Shown one piece after another: positions 5,717-9,135 of a stretch of DNA of 9,135 bases. Position 1 is the stretch's first letter. The number at the start of each line of letters is the position of its first letter. The translations under genes were made by a program, and so were the position numbers. The stretch is taken from assembly GCA_030018855.1 (NCBI GenBank), contig JASEHG010000070.1, forward strand, positions 1 through 9,135, given 5' to 3'. This DNA is from Candidatus Brocadiaceae bacterium (GTDB lineage Bacteria; Planctomycetota; Brocadiia; Brocadiales; Bathyanammoxibiaceae). The notes below the pieces were generated by a model. The model was not told the origin of the DNA. It did no database searches and saw only the letters and a program-made list of their open reading frames with translations.

Positions 5717-5971
5717 GTGCCATCCGTTCAAGAAAAAGTCATAGAGCTCGTAAGCAAACAGATGGGTATAAGTGCAGGAAAGATTACCCCGCAGACGTCC
5801 TTTATCAATGACCTTGGGGCTGACTCTCTGGATGTGGTGGAACTCATCATGGAGCTTGAGGATGCCTTTGATATGAATATCCCGGATGAGGATGCGGAGA
5901 AGATCAAGACTGTAGAGGACGCCATTAAGTACATTGAGGAGCGGGCTGGGAAGTGCGAAAAGAAAGGGTAG
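5717..5971 (+). CDS. acpP: Acyl carrier protein
   Basis: An acidic protein of 84 residues with a GTG start behind a strong ribosome site. GADSLDVVELIMELEDAF (34-51) is the diagnostic ACP segment; Ser37 in DSL receives the 4'-phosphopantetheine arm, and helix II after it is the acidic recognition helix for partner enzymes. The N-terminal helix (VQEKVIELVSKQMGI), the NIPDEDAEKIKTVEDAIKYIEE stretch and the overall length match bacterial AcpP; the tail GKCEKKG is slightly longer than usual because the gene runs into fabF. It carries growing acyl chains in type II fatty acid synthesis in the cytoplasm. It overlaps fabF by 19 bp, so the two are translationally coupled in one operon. Confidence 0.96.
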   Translation: MPSVQEKVIELVSKQMGISAGKITPQTSFINDLGADSLDVVELIMELEDAFDMNIPDEDAEKIKTVEDAIKYIEERAGKCEKKG

Positions 5972-7200
5972 CGATCACCGGCCTGGGAGTCGTTACCCCC
6001 CTGGGGAGCGACAAAGAGACCCTATGGTCGGCCCTCTGTCAGGGCAAGAGCGGTGTAAGAGAGATAAAGAGTTTTGATACGAGTAAGCATGACGTCCACT
6101 TTGCGGGGGAGGTTCAGGGCTTTGACCCGAACCAATGGTTTGACCCAAAGCAGGCCCGCAGGTTAGACCCCTTTGTACAGTACGCAATGGCGGCCTCCAG
6201 GATGGCCGTGAAGGATTCGGGCCTGGATTTTAGTAAAATTGATACTACACGTGCCGGGGTCATTATGGGCTCTGGCATGGGGGGACTCCACGAACTAGAA
6301 GAGCAACACAGAACCCTCCTGGAGCGGGGGCCTTCCAGAGTTTCCCCTTTTATGATTACCAAGCTTATGATAAATGCCGCCTCTGCAATGGTGGCTATAG
6401 AGTACGGACTCCACGGCCCCAATCTCGGTGTAGTAAGCGCCTGTGCCACGGGAGCCCATGCCATAGGCGAGGCCCTGAGGCTCATCCAGAGGGAAGAGGC
6501 CGATGTGGTCATTGCCGGAGGGACAGAGGCGGTGATTACCCCTCTAGGAGTGGCAGGTTTTATGAATATGAAGGCCCTCTCCACCAGGAATAATGAGCCC
6601 CAAAGGGCCTCAAGACCATTTGATAAGGAGAGGGATGGTTTTGTCCTGGCAGAAGGGGCTGGCGTAGTAATCCTGGAGGAGATGGGACACGCCAGGAGGC
6701 GCGGGGCACCTATTTATGCAGAGTTGATGGGCTATGGCCTCAGTGCCGATGGGAGTCACATGGCCGCCCCTGAGCCTGGTGGCAGGGGGGCCATTAATGC
6801 CATGAACAGTGCCCTGGCCGACGCCGGGCGCAACCCCGAGGCCGTCAATTATATTAATGCCCATGCCACTTCTACCCCCCTGGGGGACGAGATAGAGGCC
6901 AGGGCTATTAACAGGGTCTTTAATCACTCTGCCCCCCGCGTACCTGTCAGTTCCACCAAGAGTATGATGGGCCACCTGCTGGGTGCCGCCGGCTCGGTGG
7001 AGCTGATTATCTGTGTCCTGGCCATACAGCGGGGCGTAGTGCCTCCTACTATTAATTATGAGCACCCTGACCCGGAGTGCGGCAATCTGGACTTTGTCCC
7101 CAACAATGCCAGGGAGACGGCTATAAAGGTGGCCATGAGCAATTCCTTCGGCTTCGGCGGGCATAACGTAAGCCTGGTGGCAGGCAGGTACGAAGGATAA
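5953..7200 (+). CDS. fabF: Beta-ketoacyl-ACP synthase II
   Basis: A 415-residue condensing enzyme, normal length for FabF. GTG start at 5953 inside acpP, with GAGGAG at 5937-5942 as ribosome site; the sequence VAITGLGVVTPLG follows at once as expected. C164 (VSACATGAHAIGEAL) is the acyl-accepting nucleophile; H304 (NAHATSTPLGD) and H341 (KSMMGHLLGAAG) are the catalytic histidines, with K336 conserved; GFGG at 400-403 closes the active site. It extends acyl-ACP with malonyl-ACP by decarboxylative condensation. All key residues are present and the pairing with acpP is the common bacterial order. Transcription probably comes from the promoter at 5630 and ends in the large inverted repeat just past its stop. 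Confidence 0.96.
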   Translation: MRKERVAITGLGVVTPLGSDKETLWSALCQGKSGVREIKSFDTSKHDVHFAGEVQGFDPNQWFDPKQARRLDPFVQYAMAASRMAVKDSGLDFSKIDTTRAGVIMGSGMGGLHELEEQHRTLLERGPSRVSPFMITKLMINAASAMVAIEYGLHGPNLGVVSACATGAHAIGEALRLIQREEADVVIAGGTEAVITPLGVAGFMNMKALSTRNNEPQRASRPFDKERDGFVLAEGAGVVILEEMGHARRRGAPIYAELMGYGLSADGSHMAAPEPGGRGAINAMNSALADAGRNPEAVNYINAHATSTPLGDEIEARAINRVFNHSAPRVPVSSTKSMMGHLLGAAGSVELIICVLAIQRGVVPPTINYEHPDPECGNLDFVPNNARETAIKVAMSNSFGFGGHNVSLVAGRYEG

Positions 7201-7276
7201 GTAGACAGCAGACAGTAAACAGTAGACAGGGAAAACCAGTATCCCTGTATCCTGTCTACTGTTTACTGTCTACTGT
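7201..7276. terminator. Heptamer-repeat inverted repeat between fabF and nadB
   Basis: A perfect 20-bp inverted repeat (7211-7230 with 7251-7270), extendable to 26 pairs with one mismatch (7205-7276), around a 20-nt loop. Each arm is a tandem heptamer array: GTAGACA, GCAGACA, GTAAACA, GTAGACA on the left (7201-7228) and TGTCTAC, TGTTTAC, TGTCTAC on the right (7253-7273). It begins at the base after the fabF stop and contains the nadB stop codon. It could act as a bidirectional barrier to read-through; the lack of U-tracts means this is not a textbook intrinsic terminator. Confidence 0.65.
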
Positions 7277-9007
7277 AAAAGTGATGTGCCTCTTCCAATG
7301 TAGGTCATCCCTTTGGGGATAGTCCTTCCTGTAATGGGCACCCCTGCTCTCCTTTCTATCCTGTGTCGCCCTGATAATGAGGCCTGCTAGGAGGATCATG
7401 TTCTGTAGTTCCCAGCCCTCAGGGGTATGAAACTCTTTATCCATGACGTATTCCCACCATTGGGCCAACGTGTCCGCAGCCTCTTTGAGGTGTTTCTCGT
7501 CTTTCTCCACTCCGGCACACCTCCACATGAGGCTCTTTAAGGAATCCCTTATATCCTCCAGGTCCAGCCTCCGCAGCCTCTTGGCCTCCATACTTACCTC
7601 CAGGGGATAGGGTCTCACCTTGCCATGCCGCCGTTTTGACGAGAGGGAGGCCTCCCTGCCTGCCTTATGACCGTATACCAGTCCCTCCAATAAGGAGTTA
7701 CTGCCCAGGCGGTTGGCCCCGTGCATCCCGGTAGAGGCCGTCTCTCCACAGGCATAGAGGTGTGGGATACCTGTACGTGTCCTGGCATCCACCTTTATAC
7801 CCCCCATCATGTAGTGGGCGCTTGGCCTCACCGGGATCAATTCCTTTGAGATGTCTATATGGAAAGACTTGCAGGTGGAGCAGATATGGGGAAAGCGGGA
7901 GACCAGAAACTCCCTCGGTAGATGGGTTACGTCCAGGTACACGTGGGTATGCTCGGTGAGCTGCATCTCGTGGAGTATGCTCTGACTGACCACGTCCCTG
8001 GGTGCCAGTTCGGCCATTGGGTGATACCTGGGCATGAAGCGATCGCCCCATTTATTCCTCAAGATGGCCCCTTCGCCCCGCATGGCCTCGGTAATTAGTG
8101 CCCTGGCGGCACCTGCAATGTAAAGGGTAGTGGGATGGAACTGGACGAACTCCATGTCCTGCAGTGTGGCCCCGGCCCGGTAGACCATTGCCGCACCGTC
8201 TCCGGTGGCCACCACGGAATTGGTAGTCTCCCTGTAGAGCTGACCACAGCCCCCAGTGGCCAGGATGGTCTCTCCGGCCCAGACGACGAGCCTCCCCTTC
8301 TGTTTGTGCCACAGCAACGCCCCACGACAGGCCCCTTCCACCACTAAAAGGTCTATGGCAAAGCAGTGGTCCATGGTGTCTATGTTGGTGTTGCCTTCCA
8401 CCGCCTCCAGCAGTGTCTCTTCTACCACCATCCCGGTGGAATCCCCCCTGCCGTGGATTACCCTGGGGCGGCTGTGCCCCCCCTCTTTGGCCATGGCCAG
8501 GGGGCCGTCTTCAGGCTGGGGTGGCCCTTGTCCCGTGCCGTAAGGTACTGAGCTGAACGCACGGTCAAACTTAGCCCCCAGTCCTATTAACTCCTTTATC
8601 CTGCCAGGCCCGTTGCGTATCACCTCTTTTACCACCTTTTGGTCGCACAGGCCCTGCCCTGCCTCCAGGGTATCTTTTATGTGGTACCTGAAGCTATCCC
8701 CGGGGGAGAGCACTACTGCGATACCCCCCTGGGCCCGCATGGTATTGTTTTCCCCCAGCTTATTCTTAGAGACAATGAGTACCTTTGTCGGGTGTCCGCC
8801 TGAGGCGGAGAAAGGGGCGGAGGACGTCTTAGTCGGGGGTGGCCCTGCCACCTTAGGTGGGAGTGGCCCTGCCACCTCGGCCGCTGAGAGGGCCGCTGAA
8901 AGCCCGGCCACCCCACTGCCGATCACCAGTACCTCGGTAAAGAGTTCGGGCAGTTGGGTAGTATCAAAACCCACCAGGTATCTTCTGGGTAAGATTACGT
9001 CGTCCAT
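7256..9007 (-). CDS. nadB: L-aspartate oxidase with repeat-derived insertions
   Basis: A 583-residue flavoprotein, about 40-50 longer than typical NadB. It oxidises L-aspartate to iminoaspartate, which NadA converts to quinolinate for NAD synthesis; cytoplasmic, FAD-bound. EVLVIGSGVAGLSAAL (25-40) is the FAD Rossmann motif; EGGHSRPR (175-182) and ATGGCGQLY follow. The expected active-site residues are kept: H291 (QFHPT), R310 (MRGEGA), H398 (SAHYMMGG) and R433 (GANRLGSNSLLEG). A helical C-terminal domain covers about 470-560. Odd: residues about 46-70, between the first helix and second strand of the Rossmann fold, are encoded by two 24-bp tandem units plus a dispersed palindrome. A further block at about 151-169 also looks extra. 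The last codons (TVDSKQ, stop) come from a heptamer array. With every catalytic residue and the frame intact, it is probably functional. No nadA or nadC is visible here. Confidence 0.93.
   Translation of the reverse strand: MDDVILPRRYLVGFDTTQLPELFTEVLVIGSGVAGLSAALSAAEVAGPLPPKVAGPPPTKTSSAPFSASGGHPTKVLIVSKNKLGENNTMRAQGGIAVVLSPGDSFRYHIKDTLEAGQGLCDQKVVKEVIRNGPGRIKELIGLGAKFDRAFSSVPYGTGQGPPQPEDGPLAMAKEGGHSRPRVIHGRGDSTGMVVEETLLEAVEGNTNIDTMDHCFAIDLLVVEGACRGALLWHKQKGRLVVWAGETILATGGCGQLYRETTNSVVATGDGAAMVYRAGATLQDMEFVQFHPTTLYIAGAARALITEAMRGEGAILRNKWGDRFMPRYHPMAELAPRDVVSQSILHEMQLTEHTHVYLDVTHLPREFLVSRFPHICSTCKSFHIDISKELIPVRPSAHYMMGGIKVDARTRTGIPHLYACGETASTGMHGANRLGSNSLLEGLVYGHKAGREASLSSKRRHGKVRPYPLEVSMEAKRLRRLDLEDIRDSLKSLMWRCAGVEKDEKHLKEAADTLAQWWEYVMDKEFHTPEGWELQNMILLAGLIIRATQDRKESRGAHYRKDYPQRDDLHWKRHITFTVDSKQ
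8501..8557 (-). repeat. Probable second insertion in nadB
   Basis: It encodes residues 151-169 (FSSVPYGTGQG, then PPQPEDGP), placed where NadB relatives pass almost directly from the 'FDR' segment to 'LA..EGGHS'. It shares the 11-mer GGGGTGGCCCT (8518-8528) with the insertion at 8836-8846. Low-complexity Gly/Pro content fits a surface loop. The repeat origin is an inference. Confidence 0.4.
8795..8876 (-). repeat. Composite in-frame repeat insertion in nadB
   Basis: Two tandem 24-bp units (8829-8852 and 8853-8876, three mismatches), each with GTGGC-CCT-GCCAC-type symmetry, encode VAGPLPPK and VAGPPPTK. They are followed in the coding direction by a linker and by a perfect copy of the 15-bp palindrome (8795-8809), read S-A-S-G-G. 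All parts keep the reading frame. Confidence 0.8.
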
Positions 9008-9061
9008 TTTTGCGCCCTACACTACAAATTTTAGGGTAAATATCTTTATTGTAAAGGATAT

Positions 9062-9081
9062 AATGGGGCAGTTCCCCCATT
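9062..9081. repeat. Inverted repeat upstream of nadB
   Basis: AATGGGG (9062-9068) and CCCCATT (9075-9081), a perfect 7-bp inverted repeat with a 6-nt spacer, 55 bp before the nadB ATG. It could be an operator, a terminator of an upstream gene, or chance. I could not place a convincing promoter for nadB. Confidence 0.35.
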
Positions 9082-9118
9082 TAGGGGTCAAGACAGGGCG
9101 TAGGGGCGTATTGTTCGC

Positions 9119-9133
9119 TCCGCCTCAGGCGGA
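9119..9133. repeat. 15-bp palindrome TCCGCCTCAGGCGGA
   Basis: The sixth copy of the dispersed palindrome, perfect, at the right edge upstream of nadB. Flanking bases differ from those of the other copies, so the conserved unit is essentially the palindrome itself. Confidence 0.85.
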
Positions 9134-9135
9134 CG

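Noticed and set aside
6610..7164. A 184-codon open frame opposite fabF
   Set aside because: The sense strand carries all FabF catalytic motifs; the antisense frame is a by-product of G+C-rich codons.

Overview
The window is a stretch of chromosome from a Gram-negative-type bacterium. It has mixed strands, housekeeping enzymes separated by repeat-rich spacers, and no tRNA, rRNA, CRISPR array or transposase that I can see. The L-aspartate oxidase carries an N-terminal lead-in (RRYLVGFDT..LP..FT before the FAD-binding motif) that I associate with planctomycete-type NadB. A Planctomycetota origin, possibly a Brocadiales-like relative, is therefore my best guess, but it is an inference and is not proven by the window.

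Left part (1-1050): the C-terminal part of an XRE-type repressor, open at the left edge, is followed with no gap by an ImmA/IrrE-like peptidase gene. This pair is visibly A+T-richer than the rest (22 of 60 bases are G/C in 481-540, against 42 of 60 in 6781-6840) and looks like an accessory or mobile-type regulatory module. Then comes a minus-strand radical SAM gene (1050-1823) of a family with an unusually spaced cysteine motif. A 307-bp divergent spacer full of palindromes (1824-2131) leads to a small dual-specificity-phosphatase-like gene (2132-2536) with an altered active-site loop.

Middle (2549-5624): two minus-strand genes, an iron-sulfur flavoprotein/FMN-reductase-like protein and a UDP-glucuronate decarboxylase/NAD-dependent sugar epimerase. 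A second radical SAM enzyme on the plus strand has a good sigma70 promoter.

Right part (5625-9135): acpP and fabF form an overlapping pair behind a strong sigma70-type promoter, supplying acyl carrier protein and the condensing enzyme of type II fatty acid synthesis. Convergent to them is nadB, the first enzyme of de novo NAD synthesis.

The most interesting layer is not the genes but the dispersed repeats. (i) A 15-bp palindrome, TCCGCCT(C/G)AGGCGGA, occurs six times, once in frame inside nadB. (ii) A second palindromic element is translated in frame inside the flavoprotein. (iii) Tandem 7-bp repeat arrays arranged as large inverted repeats lie at the 3' ends of the sugar-nucleotide gene and nadB, and supply the last codons and the stop codon of each. 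Together these suggest repeats that colonise coding sequence while keeping frame, comparable in behaviour to Rickettsia palindromic elements.
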